A stretch of 64,000 nucleotides of DNA from Vibrio taketomensis (GTDB taxonomy: Bacteria > Pseudomonadota > Gammaproteobacteria > Enterobacterales > Vibrionaceae), in assembly GCF_009938165.1 (NCBI RefSeq), contig NZ_AP019649.1:930001-994000 (forward strand), written 5' to 3'. This document shows, piece after piece, positions 51,256-62,117 of this stretch. The notes under the pieces were generated by a model, which ran no database searches, was not told the origin of the DNA, and was given only the letters and a program-made list of their open reading frames with translations. Every line of letters begins with the position of its first letter. The first letter of the stretch is position 1. Made by a program: the position numbers and the translations under genes.

Positions 51256-53877
51256 ATGGGTAAGTCACTCGTTATTGTGGAATCGCCAGCCAAAGCGAAA
51301 ACCATCAATAAATATCTCGGTAAGGACTTCATCGTAAAGTCTAGTGTGGGTCACGTGCGTGACCTACCGACAGCAGGTCAAAGTACCGGCCAAAAGGCAG
51401 CGGCTGTTTCTTCTAAAGGTCTCAGTGCCGAAGAAAAAGCGCGCCTGAAAAAAGATAAAGATCGCAAATCACTGATCAAAAAGATGGGTATTGACCCATA
51501 CAATGGCTGGGCGGCGAACTACCAAGTCCTACCGGGTAAAGAGAAAGTGGTTGCCGAACTACAGAAACTCGCGAAAGACGCTGATTGCGTTTATCTCGCA
51601 ACCGACTTGGACCGCGAGGGAGAAGCCATCGCTTGGCACCTTCGTGAGATCATCGGTGGCGATGAAGAGCGATACAAACGTGTAGTATTTAACGAGATTA
51701 CCAAAAATGCGATTCAGCAAGCATTCCAGAAACCTGGTGAGCTGAGCATGCCTGGCGTTAATGCGCAACAAGCACGTCGTTTTATGGACCGCGTAGTGGG
51801 CTTTATGGTCTCACCATTGCTTTGGAAGAAAGTAGCACGCGGTTTATCAGCGGGTCGTGTACAGTCGGTAGCCGTTAAGCTACTGGTTGAGCGTGAGCGC
51901 GAAATCAATGCCTTTATTCCAGAAGAGTTTTGGGATATTCACGCCGACACTAAAACCGCTGATAAAACGGATTTCCGTTTGCAAGTGGCGCAAAAAGATG
52001 GCGTGGCATTCAAACCAGTGAACCAAGCAGAAGCGCATGCTGCAGTTTCTGCACTTGAGAAAGCCGCTTACGAAGTGTGCAAGCGTGAAGATCGCCCAAC
52101 ATCAAGTAAGCCGTCTGCTCCATTTATTACTTCGACACTGCAGCAAGCGGCGAGTACTCGCCTAGGTTACGGTGTGAAGAAGACCATGATGCTTGCTCAG
52201 CGTTTGTATGAAGCAGGTTACATCACTTATATGCGTACTGACTCGACTAATCTAAGTTCTGAGGCAGTAGAAGCGTTACGTGGCTACATTACGAGCGAGT
52301 TTGGTGATAAGTACCTACCAGCAAAAGCGAACGTCTACGGTAGCAAAGAAGGCGCACAAGAGGCGCACGAAGCGATTCGTCCTTCAGATGTCACTGTGAA
52401 AGCGGAAGACCTTCAAGGTATGGAAGCTGACGCGCACAAACTGTACGCACTGATTTGGAATCAATTTGTGGCGTGTCAAATGACGCCTGCGCAATACGAT
52501 TCAACCACAGTGAGTGTGAAAGCGGCGGAATACACGCTAAAAGCAAAAGGTCGTATTCTTAAATTTGATGGTTGGACACGTGTTCAACGTCCAATGGGTA
52601 AAAACGAAGACCAAATTCTGCCAGCGGTACAAGTTGGTGATAAGATTGATCTTGTTACTCTGGATCCGAAACAGCACTTTACTAAGCCACCTGCACGCTT
52701 TACAGAAGCTGCATTGGTTAAAGAACTCGAGAAGCGCGGTATTGGCCGTCCGTCAACATACGCATCAATTATCTCAACCATTCAAGATCGTGGTTATGTG
52801 AAAGTCGAACAACGTCGATTCTATGCTGAAAAGATGGGTGAGATTGTGACTGACCGTCTTGATGGCAGCTTCCATGAGTTGATGAACTATGAGTTCACCT
52901 CTCGCATGGAAGAGAAGCTTGACCAAATTGCAGAAGGTGAAGCGAACTGGAAAACAGTACTTGATAACTTCTTCAACGACTTCTCAGGTGAGCTTGAGAA
53001 GGCGGAGCTAGATGAAGATCAAGGTGGTATGAAGCCAAATCATATCGTTTACACTGATATCGAGTGTCCAACTTGTTCTCGCCCAATGGGTATTCGCACC
53101 GCATCAACCGGTGTGTTCTTAGGCTGTTCAGGTTATGCATTGCCACCAAAAGAGCGCTGCAAAACCACCATCAACCTAGGTGATGAAGAAGGTATCATCA
53201 ACGTACTTGAAGAAGACGTTGAAACCGCTGCACTGCGTGCGAAGAAACGTTGTCCGATTTGTGAAACGGCAATGGATGCATACCTGATTGACGATAAACG
53301 TAAGCTACACGTTTGTGGTAACAACCCGAACTGTGAAGGTTACATCGTTGAATTCGGTGAGTACCACGTGAAAGGTTATGACGGCCCAGTTGTTGAGTGT
53401 GACAAATGTGGTAGCGACATGGTGCTGAAGAATGGTCGCTTCGGTAAATACATGGATTGTACTAACGAATCATGTAAGAACACGCGTAAGATCCTGAAAA
53501 ATGGTGAAGTTGCGCCACCGAAAGAAGATCCAGTGCATTTCCCTGAATTGCCATGTGAAAACTCGGATGCCTATTTCGTGTTGCGTGACGGTGCGTCAGG
53601 TCTGTTCTTGGCGGCAAGCACTTTCCCTAAATCACGTGAAACCCGTGCACCGTTAGTGGAAGAGCTAAAACGCTTTAAGGATCGTATTTCGCCTAAGTTC
53701 CATTACTTGGCTGATGCGCCAGAGAAAGATCCAGATGGCTTACCGATGGTAGTACGTTTTAGCCGTAAATCGAAAGAGAACTACGTGCGTTCTGAGGTTG
53801 ATGGCAAGCCGTCGGGTTACACCGCTTTGTATATCGATGGTAAATGGGAAGTTACCGATAAACGTAAAAACAAATAA
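51256..53877 (+). CDS. topA: DNA topoisomerase I
   Basis: TopA relaxes negative supercoils. The 873-residue protein opens with the Toprim domain ([35 protein letters not shown] with the DxD). The active tyrosine is in [13 protein letters not shown] near residue 326. Three C-terminal zinc modules follow (CPTCSRPMG..., CPICETAMD..., CDKCGSDMV...). The length matches E. coli TopA (865). The neighbour yciN supports the assignment. Confidence 0.97.
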   Translation: MGKSLVIVESPAKAKTINKYLGKDFIVKSSVGHVRDLPTAGQSTGQKAAAVSSKGLSAEEKARLKKDKDRKSLIKKMGIDPYNGWAANYQVLPGKEKVVAELQKLAKDADCVYLATDLDREGEAIAWHLREIIGGDEERYKRVVFNEITKNAIQQAFQKPGELSMPGVNAQQARRFMDRVVGFMVSPLLWKKVARGLSAGRVQSVAVKLLVEREREINAFIPEEFWDIHADTKTADKTDFRLQVAQKDGVAFKPVNQAEAHAAVSALEKAAYEVCKREDRPTSSKPSAPFITSTLQQAASTRLGYGVKKTMMLAQRLYEAGYITYMRTDSTNLSSEAVEALRGYITSEFGDKYLPAKANVYGSKEGAQEAHEAIRPSDVTVKAEDLQGMEADAHKLYALIWNQFVACQMTPAQYDSTTVSVKAAEYTLKAKGRILKFDGWTRVQRPMGKNEDQILPAVQVGDKIDLVTLDPKQHFTKPPARFTEAALVKELEKRGIGRPSTYASIISTIQDRGYVKVEQRRFYAEKMGEIVTDRLDGSFHELMNYEFTSRMEEKLDQIAEGEANWKTVLDNFFNDFSGELEKAELDEDQGGMKPNHIVYTDIECPTCSRPMGIRTASTGVFLGCSGYALPPKERCKTTINLGDEEGIINVLEEDVETAALRAKKRCPICETAMDAYLIDDKRKLHVCGNNPNCEGYIVEFGEYHVKGYDGPVVECDKCGSDMVLKNGRFGKYMDCTNESCKNTRKILKNGEVAPPKEDPVHFPELPCENSDAYFVLRDGASGLFLAASTFPKSRETRAPLVEELKRFKDRISPKFHYLADAPEKDPDGLPMVVRFSRKSKENYVRSEVDGKPSGYTALYIDGKWEVTDKRKNK

Positions 53878-53895
53878 TGGTTTTTTGAATTAGAA

Positions 53896-53922
53896 AGCAG
53901 CGCTTAGGCGCTGCTTTTTTTT
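53896..53922 (+). terminator. Terminator after topA
   Basis: AGCAGCGC and GCGCTGCT pair around TTAG, followed by eight T. Confidence 0.9.
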
Positions 53923-54310
53923 ATGTCTAAATTTTTTGGATGCTTTTTCTATAAGGTGTTCAGCTTAACGTTACTGACATTTTTGCTTGTTATGGTTAAT
54001 AAGTGTTCTAGAAATTTAGGTCAAAACACCGTAGAGTGTACGTTATAATTTTGTGTACTTTGCATTGAAATGTGTGACGTTGATCAGGTGGTTGTTAAGA
54101 AACTTATGTTTATTCGACACTTAAGGGCATTTCAAATTGTAATCTTTATTGAATACGATAATTTATAATCAATGGTTTGTACATAACAATAGAACTAATC
54201 CCAAATTGGGTGGTTCACATAACAGCATGACCATTAAGGCTTTGCCTATCTAGGGATAAAAGTGTCAGCAATTGGCACTAATTGATAAATAATAATATGG
54301 AGAATTACCA
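53923..54310. other. 388-base region before glgC
   Basis: This A/T-rich stretch holds no convincing gene. A CRP-like half-match TGTGACGTTGATCAGG lies at 54073-54088, with one good TGTGA arm and a weaker TCA arm. The length suggests a long regulated leader for the glycogen genes. Confidence 0.4.
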
Positions 54311-55528
54311 ATGGCTGGTGTTTTAGGTATGATTCTTGCCGGGGGAGAAGGTTCGCGACTACGTCCGCTGACTGAGTCTCGTAGTAAACCTGCAGTTCCT
54401 TTTGGCGGTAGCTATCGCCTAATAGATTTCGCGCTTAACAATTTCGTTAATGCTGACCTAATGCGCATTTATGTGCTAACTCAATTTAAATCACAATCTC
54501 TGTTCCATCACCTAAAGAAAGGTTGGAATATCAGCGGAATAACAGATCGTTTTATCGATCCAATTCCAGCTCAAATGCGCACCGGTAAACGTTGGTATGA
54601 AGGTACTGCGGACGCCATTTATCAAAATATGAGCTTTATGCAACTGGCTGATCCAGACCAGGTATGTATTTTCGGCTCAGATCATATCTACAAAATGGAT
54701 ATCAAGCAGATGCTTGAATTCCATAAAGAGCATGAAGCGGCGCTAACCGTATCGGCTCTGCGTATGCCATTGTCTCAAGCGTCTCAGTTTGGCGTTATCG
54801 AAGTAGACAACGATGGTCGCATGGTTGGCTTTGAGGAAAAGCCTGAGAATCCGAAATCGATTCCAGGTGACCCTGAGCACGCGTTAGTTTCTATGGGCAA
54901 CTACGTATTTGAAGCGAAGACTTTGTTTGCTGAGCTAATCGAAGATGCTGACAATCCAAATTCATCTCACGATTTTGGTAAAGATGTTATTCCAAAGATG
55001 TACCCACGTGGTGATGTCTTTGTGTATGACTTTAGCCGTAACAAAATCACGGGTGAAAAGGAAGAAGTGTATTGGCGTGATGTGGGCACGATTGGTGCCT
55101 ACTGGGAAGCGCACATGGACTTACTTAAGAAAGATGCGCCGTTCTCACTGTATAACCGCAAATGGCCGTTACACACATTCTACCCACCATTGCCTCCGGC
55201 AACGTTTACCGACTCGGATAATGGAAGAGTACAAATCATTGATAGCTTAGTATGCAACGGCAGCCTTGTTAGTGGTTCTCGTATTGAGAAGTGTGTGCTT
55301 GGTTTCCGCAGTAATATCGCTTCTGCATGTGATATCAGCGAGAGTATTCTGTTAGGTGATGTCAAAATCGGTGAAGGCTGTGTATTGCGTCGAGTGATCG
55401 TCGATAAAGATGTTGATATCGCTCCAGGGACGCAAATTGGTGTCAATTTAAAACGAGATCGAGAGCAATTCCATGTCTCAGATGAAGGAATTGTCGTGAT
55501 CCCGAAAGGAGCGAGAGTTGGTTACTAG
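54311..55528 (+). CDS. glgC: Glucose-1-phosphate adenylyltransferase
   Basis: GlgC makes ADP-glucose from glucose-1-phosphate and ATP, the committed step of glycogen synthesis. The 405 residues include the pyrophosphorylase motif GGEGSRLRPLTESRSKPAVP, the segment GSYRLIDFALNNFVNADL, and a C-terminal left-handed beta-helix. It overlaps the glgA start by 11 bases, so translation is coupled. Confidence 0.96.
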   Translation: MAGVLGMILAGGEGSRLRPLTESRSKPAVPFGGSYRLIDFALNNFVNADLMRIYVLTQFKSQSLFHHLKKGWNISGITDRFIDPIPAQMRTGKRWYEGTADAIYQNMSFMQLADPDQVCIFGSDHIYKMDIKQMLEFHKEHEAALTVSALRMPLSQASQFGVIEVDNDGRMVGFEEKPENPKSIPGDPEHALVSMGNYVFEAKTLFAELIEDADNPNSSHDFGKDVIPKMYPRGDVFVYDFSRNKITGEKEEVYWRDVGTIGAYWEAHMDLLKKDAPFSLYNRKWPLHTFYPPLPPATFTDSDNGRVQIIDSLVCNGSLVSGSRIEKCVLGFRSNIASACDISESILLGDVKIGEGCVLRRVIVDKDVDIAPGTQIGVNLKRDREQFHVSDEGIVVIPKGARVGY

Positions 55529-56975
55529 AGATTTATCTGTCCTATTTGTTGCCTCTGAAATTGAAGGATTGATCAAAAGTGGTGGCTTGGCTGATGTCGC
55601 CAAGGCACTGCCACAAGCGCTATTCGCTTTGGGTCATGACGTTAAAGTGGCAATACCTGGGTATCGTAAGATTAAAGATCTCGCTGATGCGCCAGTGTTA
55701 CTAGAAACCAAACTAGAGCATTGGCCGCATACTCCGTATCGCGTGCGTCGTATGTCGGTAGGAGATTTACCTGTATTGGCTATCGAGTGCGACCAATATT
55801 TTGCTCGCGACGAAATGTATTCCCAGTACAACCAAGCCTACCCAGATAATGGCGAGCGTTTTTCGTTCTTTAGTGCTGCATCTCTCGACATGCTGCCTAA
55901 GTTAGAATTTCAGCCAGATATCATCCATGCCAATGATTGGCATACGGGGTTTGTACCTTACTTACTCAAGCATCGTTACGCAGAGCATCCATACTTTGCC
56001 AATACCAAGAGCATTATTTCTATCCATAATGCGGTATTTAAAGGGGTGTTTAGTTATGACGAGTTGCCAACCTTGGTTGAAATGCAAGGGCGCTACGCGC
56101 CAGATGCGGCGGTCAGTGTTAGCCATGTCACTATGCTTAAAGCCGGTGTGATGACTGCGGATAAAATTAACGCGGTTAGCCCAACGTATGCACAAGAGCT
56201 TAAAACTGAGTTAGGCAGTCACGGTATGGCAAGAGAATTTCGTGCTCGCGAACATGATTTGGTAGGGATTCTCAATGGCTGTGATTATAGCGATTGGAAT
56301 CCTGCAACGGATGAGTACATTCCGCGCAAATACCATGCTGAATTGTCTAGCATGTTGGAAGGTAAGGCAGCCTGCAAACAGGCTTTGCAGCAAAGAGTCT
56401 GCCTACCAGAAAGAGACACTGCAGTGTACGGTATGGTTTGTCGTTTGACTAACCAAAAAGGTTTGCACTATCTGTTGCCAATTTTGGAGCGTTTCTTAAA
56501 GCTCGATGCTCAATTGGTGATTGTCGGCACGGGCGATCCAATTCTGGCGACACAGTTGGCAGAGATCGCTGCACGTCACCCAGAGAAATTTGCTTTTGTC
56601 GAAGCTTACAGCAACGAATTAGCTCATCTAGTTGAAGCGGGTGCAGATTTCTTCTTAATGCCCTCTGAATTTGAGCCTTGCGGTTTAAATCAAATCTACA
56701 GCATGGCTTATGGCACATTGCCAATAGTGCGTGCGGTGGGCGGGCTAAAAGATACGGTGGCAGACTATGATATCGACCCTGAAATTGCTACAGGATTTGC
56801 GTTTCTTGAGCCTGAGCCAATAGAGCTTTTGAGCGTGATGCAACGTTCGTTATTGTTCTATTTGCAAAACCAAGCAGAAATGCAACGCGTTCAGTTACGA
56901 GCGATGAAGCAGCAATTTTGTTGGAAGAAGGCGGCTGAAGAATACTTATCTCTGTATCGAAGTGCATTCCACTAG
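55518..56975 (+). CDS. glgA: Glycogen synthase
   Basis: GlgA extends glycogen from ADP-glucose. The start is a TTG at 55518 with AAAGGAG 7 bases before it. The 485-residue GT5 protein has the ADP-glucose site KSGGLADVAKALPQAL near residue 19, HANDWHTGFVPYL near 138, and EFEPCGLNQIYSMAYGTLPI in the C-terminal domain. No glgB, glgX or glgP is next to it. Confidence 0.95.
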   Translation: MVTRDLSVLFVASEIEGLIKSGGLADVAKALPQALFALGHDVKVAIPGYRKIKDLADAPVLLETKLEHWPHTPYRVRRMSVGDLPVLAIECDQYFARDEMYSQYNQAYPDNGERFSFFSAASLDMLPKLEFQPDIIHANDWHTGFVPYLLKHRYAEHPYFANTKSIISIHNAVFKGVFSYDELPTLVEMQGRYAPDAAVSVSHVTMLKAGVMTADKINAVSPTYAQELKTELGSHGMAREFRAREHDLVGILNGCDYSDWNPATDEYIPRKYHAELSSMLEGKAACKQALQQRVCLPERDTAVYGMVCRLTNQKGLHYLLPILERFLKLDAQLVIVGTGDPILATQLAEIAARHPEKFAFVEAYSNELAHLVEAGADFFLMPSEFEPCGLNQIYSMAYGTLPIVRAVGGLKDTVADYDIDPEIATGFAFLEPEPIELLSVMQRSLLFYLQNQAEMQRVQLRAMKQQFCWKKAAEEYLSLYRSAFH

Positions 56976-57002
56976 CCAGTTTTTGGTCTGTTCATTAACA
57001 GA

Positions 57003-57029
57003 AAAGGCACCACACGGTGCCTTTTTTAC
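57003..57029 (+). terminator. Terminator after glgCA
   Basis: AAAGGCACC and GGTGCCTTT pair around ACAC, followed by six T. Confidence 0.88.
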
Positions 57030-57139
57030 ATTTTTCTCGTCTTAAATCCTCATAAAGTGATATATGATTTATTAGTATCAAACAACAGTATGCTAGGCTT
57101 CGTCGGTCTTAGTGTTATCTAATCTATTTTGTAGCGTAA

Positions 57140-57937
57140 ATGAGTAATACCTTGCTGTTTCATAAAACCTATTTACATCCAACAAGCAAAGAATGGGTTG
57201 TCTTCGTTCACGGAGCTGGTGGTAGCTCATCAATTTGGTTTAAACAAATCAAAGCATACAAAGCGCATTTTAATCTGCTGCTTGTCGATCTTCGTGGCCA
57301 CGGTAAGTCTAATCAGTTACTGAAGGATCTGATCTCAAGTCAATACACGTTTAAATCAGTGACGTTAGACATCCTACAAGTCCTCGACCATTTAAAGATT
57401 CAGTCCGCGCACTTTGTTGGTATGTCATTAGGCACTATTATCGTACGAAATTTGGCAGAGCTTGCCTCAGAGCGGGTGAGTTCGATGGTGTTAGGTGGAG
57501 CAGTAACTCGCTTAAATACGCGTTCACAATTTTTGGTGACACTCGGCAATACGTTCAAGCACGTCGTGCCATATATGTGGCTTTATCGTCTGTTTGCTTA
57601 CATTGTCATGCCACAGAAAACTCAGCGACAATCAAGGCATTTGTTTGTACGTGAGGCGAAAAAGCTGTGTCAGAAAGAGTTTAAGCGCTGGTTTAGACTC
57701 GCATCGGAAGTGAATCCATTGATGCGCTGCTTTAAAGAAAAAGAGCTACCGATCCCAACGCTATATTTGATGGGCGAACGGGACTACATGTTTATTCAGC
57801 CGGTACGAGAAATGATCGCAGCACATAAACTGAGCCAACTACGAGAGATCGCCGACTGTGGGCATGTGTGCAATATTGAGCGCCCAGACGAATTCAACCA
57901 ACATTCGATTAACTTTATTCATCAGCAAATTCGCTAG
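57140..57937 (+). CDS. Alpha/beta-fold hydrolase
   Basis: The 265-residue protein has the alpha/beta hydrolase core: an oxyanion HGAGGSSSIWF near residue 24, the nucleophile elbow FVGMSLGTIIV near 97, the acid in LMGERDYMF near 211, and the histidine in CGHVCNIERPDEFN near 243. The substrate is unknown; ester or lactone hydrolysis is likely. Its last 23 bases overlap the end of the convergent DUF2007 gene. Confidence 0.85.
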   Translation: MSNTLLFHKTYLHPTSKEWVVFVHGAGGSSSIWFKQIKAYKAHFNLLLVDLRGHGKSNQLLKDLISSQYTFKSVTLDILQVLDHLKIQSAHFVGMSLGTIIVRNLAELASERVSSMVLGGAVTRLNTRSQFLVTLGNTFKHVVPYMWLYRLFAYIVMPQKTQRQSRHLFVREAKKLCQKEFKRWFRLASEVNPLMRCFKEKELPIPTLYLMGERDYMFIQPVREMIAAHKLSQLREIADCGHVCNIERPDEFNQHSINFIHQQIR

Positions 57938-58229
57938 TACCGCATTGCCAACATAAGGCGAATTGTCCTTCATTGATTTCACCGCACTCTGAGCATTGCC
58001 ATTCTGGTAGCGAGTGCGGCTGTTCAAATTGTTTAACCAGGGCTTGCGCTGCAGGTGCTTGGCTGACGTCAAAAAGCCAGACATGGGGCTCGCTAGAATC
58101 GCCAAAAGGTACTTCACCTTGTAAGCCAAAAATACCTTCGCCACGGACTTCACACTCAATATTATGTGAACGCAAAAGCTCACAGACAATGTGAGCTTGT
58201 GGGGGATTCGCTGCGCTGAATATTTTCAC
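57915..58229 (-). CDS. DUF2007 domain protein with C-terminal zinc ribbon
   Basis: The 104-residue protein starts at GTG 58229 (GGAG 7 bases before). The first 70 residues are a DUF2007 domain (MKIFSAANPPQAHIVCELLR, IFGLQGEVPFG), related to the PII-like fold. The tail has a zinc-ribbon pair CSECGEINEGQ ... CWQCGTSEF. Function is unknown. Confidence 0.85.
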   Translation of the reverse strand: MKIFSAANPPQAHIVCELLRSHNIECEVRGEGIFGLQGEVPFGDSSEPHVWLFDVSQAPAAQALVKQFEQPHSLPEWQCSECGEINEGQFALCWQCGTSEFADE

Positions 58230-58243
58230 TAAGTTACTCCGTA

Positions 58244-58933
58244 TTAAGCGTGACTTTGCGATTGCCCATCACGTTTAAACTTTGCCATCACCCATTTTGC
58301 AATGATAGGGAATAAACCAAGTAGCGCGAAAGACACTAATACTGATGGCGATACGATGCCAGACAAACTATCGATTTGCGCTAACTGTGTACCGGCGTTG
58401 AGATAAACAGCTGTGCCTGGCAGCATCCCTAGTTGACTGACTAAGTAGAAACGCGCGGTTGTGATTGGGGTTAGCCCCATCAATAGGTTGATCAGGAAAA
58501 ATGGAAAAACGGGAATTAAGCGCAGTGAGAATAGATAAAACGCTCCGTCTTTGGCTACACCTTGGTTAATGGCGTTAAGCTTATCGCCAAACTTCCCTTG
58601 TACCCAGTCTCGTAGAAGAAAACGACTGCTGAGAAAAGCCAGTGTCGCACCAATGGTACTCGCAAAAGATACCAAAAGTAAGCTAGTCCAGAAGCCAAAT
58701 AGCGCAGCACCTAACAACGTAACAACCGCGGCTCCCGGAATCGAAAACGCAGTGATAGCAACATATATTGCAAAGTATGTGATGGCTGCTAAAACGAAAT
58801 TTTGCTCGATATAAGCAGCAAGAGCAGCTTGTTGCGCTTTGGCATTTTCTAGCGTGAGTTGATCACCAAATTGGGTGATTAGAAAGGCGATTAATCCTAT
58901 TAGCAACAGGCCAAAAATCAGTTTCTTGTTCAT
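58244..58933 (-). CDS. TVP38/TMEM64 (DedA-like) membrane protein
   Basis: This 229-residue inner-membrane protein has the VTT-domain features: ITAFSIPGAAVVTLLGAALF, FASTIGATLAFLSSRFLLRD and SLRLIPVFPFFLINLLMGLT, with five or more membrane segments. Family members act in phospholipid scrambling or flipping. GGAGAG precedes the start. Confidence 0.87.
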   Translation of the reverse strand: MNKKLIFGLLLIGLIAFLITQFGDQLTLENAKAQQAALAAYIEQNFVLAAITYFAIYVAITAFSIPGAAVVTLLGAALFGFWTSLLLVSFASTIGATLAFLSSRFLLRDWVQGKFGDKLNAINQGVAKDGAFYLFSLRLIPVFPFFLINLLMGLTPITTARFYLVSQLGMLPGTAVYLNAGTQLAQIDSLSGIVSPSVLVSFALLGLFPIIAKWVMAKFKRDGQSQSHA

Positions 58934-59034
58934 CTTTGCTCTCCTTATACCTAGCCTGTATTAAGCTTAGTATCTAAATTTGCTGCGTTGATGAAATATA
59001 AGAACTTATAAGTCGCGAAAAACTTTCAAAAAAA

Positions 59035-59054
59035 AGCCAGCGAGATCGCTGGCT
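59035..59054 (-). terminator. Terminator after tfoY
   Basis: AGCCAGCG and CGCTGGCT pair, then the minus strand has seven T. Confidence 0.88.
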
Positions 59055-59062
59055 AGATTAAG

Positions 59063-59656
59063 TTAGTGCTGTAAGCGTGCGAGCAATTCCTCTCGGCGGG
59101 CTAGGGGGACAACAGACCAATGGGTGCCCTGTATCGCGCCCTCAAGCGACCAAAGAAGCTCGAGGCTAACCTCACTAGTATGAGAGTTACGAATCGCTTT
59201 AAACGCCTCTAGAGAGCCAGTTTGATGTAGCTGCTGAACGTCTTCAATGCCTGCTTTTTTAAGCATACGTTCAGTCGCTAGACGTAAATTAGGTAAATCT
59301 TTAATACGGGTTGGTTTTGTTTCAGCTTGAGAAGACTTTTCTACTTGCGCTCTGGCATGCGCAGCTCGAGCTATCTCAAGGGCTTTTTCACTGTCGTTAT
59401 ACCATTCTTCACTGAGTGCGAAGTACTTGGTGACAACAGGGAAACCGCGTTTGTGATAAATATAAGGTTCAAAACCCAGTTGCTTAAATTGTTTTCTTAA
59501 AGTGCTGTCAGCACGGATATGAAGCTTATTGTGTACGACTAGGGCAAACATGGTTTCGTCTGCGAAAATCCCAAACCCACCAAACATAGAGCGAGATTTA
59601 ATGCGACCTAGTGGCTCAAATAGCCTCATTGAGTCTTTCAGTATTGGTTTATCCAT
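59063..59656 (-). CDS. tfoY: TfoX/Sxy family regulator, TfoY type
   Basis: The 197-residue protein has the two TfoX domains: N-terminal ([46 protein letters not shown]) and C-terminal ([40 protein letters not shown]). Two TfoX-family proteins exist in Vibrio: TfoX drives natural competence, and TfoY drives motility and type VI secretion. I assign TfoY because a c-di-GMP-I riboswitch lies in its leader and purR lies upstream, as for V. cholerae tfoY. TfoX has no such riboswitch. Confidence 0.88.
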   Translation of the reverse strand: MDKPILKDSMRLFEPLGRIKSRSMFGGFGIFADETMFALVVHNKLHIRADSTLRKQFKQLGFEPYIYHKRGFPVVTKYFALSEEWYNDSEKALEIARAAHARAQVEKSSQAETKPTRIKDLPNLRLATERMLKKAGIEDVQQLHQTGSLEAFKAIRNSHTSEVSLELLWSLEGAIQGTHWSVVPLARREELLARLQH

Positions 59657-59766
59657 TCAGTACTTTCTCGGTGTATGTGTATGTTAATACGCCACCAAAT
59701 CAGGTCCGAGAGAATAGCAGGTAATGCAGGTATCTGGAGGTTAATCAGTTAACGTGTGCATTTCTA

Positions 59767-59865
59767 CCATCGGCAACCCCGCTACCATACAGTCATGTTG
59801 AATCATGAATATTTAGGCCGGTGGCTTTGCGTCCCATCTTTTCAGAATGGTTTGCCCTGTGCGTG
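59767..59865 (-). promoter_or_regulatory. c-di-GMP-I (GEMM) riboswitch in the tfoY leader
   Basis: Read on the minus strand, the region starts CACGCACAGGGCAAACC, continues with GATGGGACGCAAAGCC and CCGGCCTAAA, and ends GGTAGCGGGGTTGCCGATGG. These are the conserved parts of the GEMM-I aptamer, including the GCAAA-type tetraloop-receptor elements and the ligand-binding G, A and C positions, and it is close to V. cholerae Vc2. It ends about 110 bases before the tfoY start. I could not identify a clear expression platform. Confidence 0.93.
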
Positions 59866-59968
59866 ACTTAATTTGCTTTGCTAAAGATTAAAATACTTCT
59901 TGTAAGAAGTATCAGCATACTATGGAAGAATTGTGATCTTAATGCAAGAATAAAGTCTGAAATGTAAC

Positions 59969-59994
59969 ATAGCTGATGGTGAGACCATCAGCTA
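59969..59994 (-). terminator. Hairpin after purR, probable terminator
   Basis: ATAGCTGATGGT and ACCATCAGCTAT pair almost perfectly (12 bp) around CTC. The minus strand continues GTTACATTTC, a weak U-tract, so termination is less certain than the hairpin. Confidence 0.6.
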
Positions 59995-60014
59995 TTGTTT
60001 TATTAATCATCGAG

Positions 60015-61019
60015 TTAGTTAATTTTCTTAACCGTAGAGCGCTCAACGATTTCTGGATGCATTTCAAAAACTCGCTTATCGTGTTCTTTATTTTTGATGC
60101 GCTCAAGTAGGATTTCAAACGCGTTTTTACCTACACGACGTTTTGGTTGGTGAACCGTTGTTAGCGGTGGAGAGAAGTACTCTGCCAACTCGATGTTGTC
60201 GTAACCGATCACCGACATATCTTCTGGAATACGAATGCCTTTTTGCTGTAGGCGACTCATTAGACCAAGTGCCATGGTATCGTTAAAACAGAAAATTGCC
60301 GTAGGACGCTTGTCCATTGCAACGATTTGGTCAGCGGCAAGCACGGCAGTGTCACACTCAAAGTTACCTTCAAGAATCCAATCTTCATTAACCGTAAGGT
60401 CTGCTTCTGTCATCGCACGTTTAAAGCCTTGAATACGCTCTTGGCAAACGGCTTTTTCGAAGTGACCACTTAAACATGCGATATCTTTGTGACCATGCTC
60501 AATGAGGTATTTGGTCGCTAGGTAGCCACCTTCTTCTGAGTTGTCGATGATCTTATCGACTTGAGAGCTCTCTGGGCCCCAGTCCATAACCACTTTAGGA
60601 ATGTCTTTATGGCGGTCTAGCATTTCGCTCAGTTCTTCGGTTAGGTCTGAACACATTACCAAAATACCGTCGACACGTTTTTCCGCTAGCATGCGAATGT
60701 AGTCACGTTGCTTCTCGTAGATACCACCCGTATTACAAAGAATTAGCGTGTAACCTTGGCGGTAGCAGTAGCTCTCAACACCATCAATGACTTCAGAAAA
60801 GAACAGGTTAGTTGATTGCGTTACTAGCATACCGATAGTGCGTGTGCTATTACATTTTAGACTGCGAGCGACTGCGCTTGGTGCGTAGTTTAGCTCTGTA
60901 ACCGCTTCCATTACACGTTCTTGTGTTGCTTCAGCAACAAAGCGCGTTTTATTAATCACGTGCGATACAGTTGTTGTCGATACGCCAGCTAAGCGCGCAA
61001 CATCTTTTATAGTGGCCAT
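60015..61019 (-). CDS. purR: HTH-type transcriptional repressor PurR
   Basis: PurR is the LacI-family repressor of purine synthesis, binding DNA with hypoxanthine or guanine. The 334 residues start [20 protein letters not shown], the helix-turn-helix and hinge segment of PurR, followed by a periplasmic-binding-protein fold ([38 protein letters not shown]). Genes of purine synthesis are not nearby. Confidence 0.95.
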   Translation of the reverse strand: MATIKDVARLAGVSTTTVSHVINKTRFVAEATQERVMEAVTELNYAPSAVARSLKCNSTRTIGMLVTQSTNLFFSEVIDGVESYCYRQGYTLILCNTGGIYEKQRDYIRMLAEKRVDGILVMCSDLTEELSEMLDRHKDIPKVVMDWGPESSQVDKIIDNSEEGGYLATKYLIEHGHKDIACLSGHFEKAVCQERIQGFKRAMTEADLTVNEDWILEGNFECDTAVLAADQIVAMDKRPTAIFCFNDTMALGLMSRLQQKGIRIPEDMSVIGYDNIELAEYFSPPLTTVHQPKRRVGKNAFEILLERIKNKEHDKRVFEMHPEIVERSTVKKIN

Positions 61020-61224
61020 AAGGTATGATCCTATCTATCGCTGCCACATCCGCTATTCACATTATTGGGAATAAATTGGCAGTAAGTATTAGAAATACAA
61101 AAACCGCTTGAGAGCAGCGGTTTGTACTTAAGTTATATTAATTTATCGTTTGCGATGACGATTTTAGACCGCATTGACGCTGGTAGCAAATGAAAAACCA
61201 TCATCGCAGCTTGGGGCGTGTATG

Positions 61225-61878
61225 CTATTCCGCTTCGCCGGCCAAATAGTTACAGTCGAGTTCAAGGAACGCAACAAGCAATGAAGTGACGGCTGAATAG
61301 AAACCAAATGAGTCAAGTGCTTGGCTTTTCGCGGCGAACTTAGGTACCCAATTTAGAATATAACGGCGAATAAACGCCTCTTGTTCAATCAGCGCATCTT
61401 CAAAATGGCCTTCTTGCTCAAGCTCGTTAGTGCGAATAATCATATTGCCCAGCAGGTCGAGTTCAATAGCGATATGATCCGCAGGCTCATTCAAACTTTG
61501 ATTGATTGCCACGCCATGTTCTGCAAGCAGCGCTTCCATTTCTTTGGCTGGCTCATCATGTAGAAGACCTGTTGTGCCGACATACATCGAAGCATATGGC
61601 AAAGCAGACTCTTTATCTGATTTCAGGAACAGATCGCAGAAGTCAGCGGCGAGTTCAAGTTGGCCATCTTCACGGTCAATTTGGCGGTTAAGCGCGTCGA
61701 CTAGGCGATCAACAGATGGTTTAAGGGTTGGGTTTTCGCCTAGGCCAGATAAAAAGCCACGAATTTCAGCGCTTTGGTATTGATCCAATTCAGCTTCGGT
61801 CAGCTCTTTGGCAAATAAACTAGAAAACCACCAGTAAATTTCTGCACGCTTTTCGTTAAACGCTTTGAGTTCTTGCAT
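61225..61878 (-). CDS. torD: TorD chaperone for TMAO reductase
   Basis: TorD binds TorA before export by Tat and helps molybdenum cofactor insertion. The 217-residue all-helical protein has the family segments [34 protein letters not shown] and [17 protein letters not shown]. The torA gene it serves is 50 kb away in the window. It is divergent from torR. Confidence 0.92.
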   Translation of the reverse strand: MQELKAFNEKRAEIYWWFSSLFAKELTEAELDQYQSAEIRGFLSGLGENPTLKPSVDRLVDALNRQIDREDGQLELAADFCDLFLKSDKESALPYASMYVGTTGLLHDEPAKEMEALLAEHGVAINQSLNEPADHIAIELDLLGNMIIRTNELEQEGHFEDALIEQEAFIRRYILNWVPKFAAKSQALDSFGFYSAVTSLLVAFLELDCNYLAGEAE

Positions 61879-62064
61879 CTAAATAATGCTCCAAGTTTGT
61901 GTTCTATTTATATTTTAGCGAAGAAAAATGAATAACGATAATGCCTATTGTGACTAAATGAGTCTTAAAATGGCAAATTGTTAACCGATGAGCTAGGGTT
62001 GTCTTGAATCAATAAAAATCATCTTTCTTGATTTTAATGTAATAAATACTAGAAATGTTACGAC

Positions 62065-62074
62065 ATATGAATAG
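62065..62074 (-). promoter_or_regulatory. TorR box between torD and torR
   Basis: ATATGAATAG on the plus strand is the reverse complement of a TorR box (CTGTTCATAT) with one mismatch. It lies 44 bases before torR and about 190 bases before torD. Self-control of torR is known in E. coli. Confidence 0.55.
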
Positions 62075-62117
62075 AATACAACGGAAATTGATTCCCAATG
62101 TAAATAAAGTGGTTTAG

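Noticed and set aside
53924..54049. 41-codon frame starting MSKFFGCFFYKVFS
   Set aside because: It begins in the T-run of the topA terminator and has no ribosome site.
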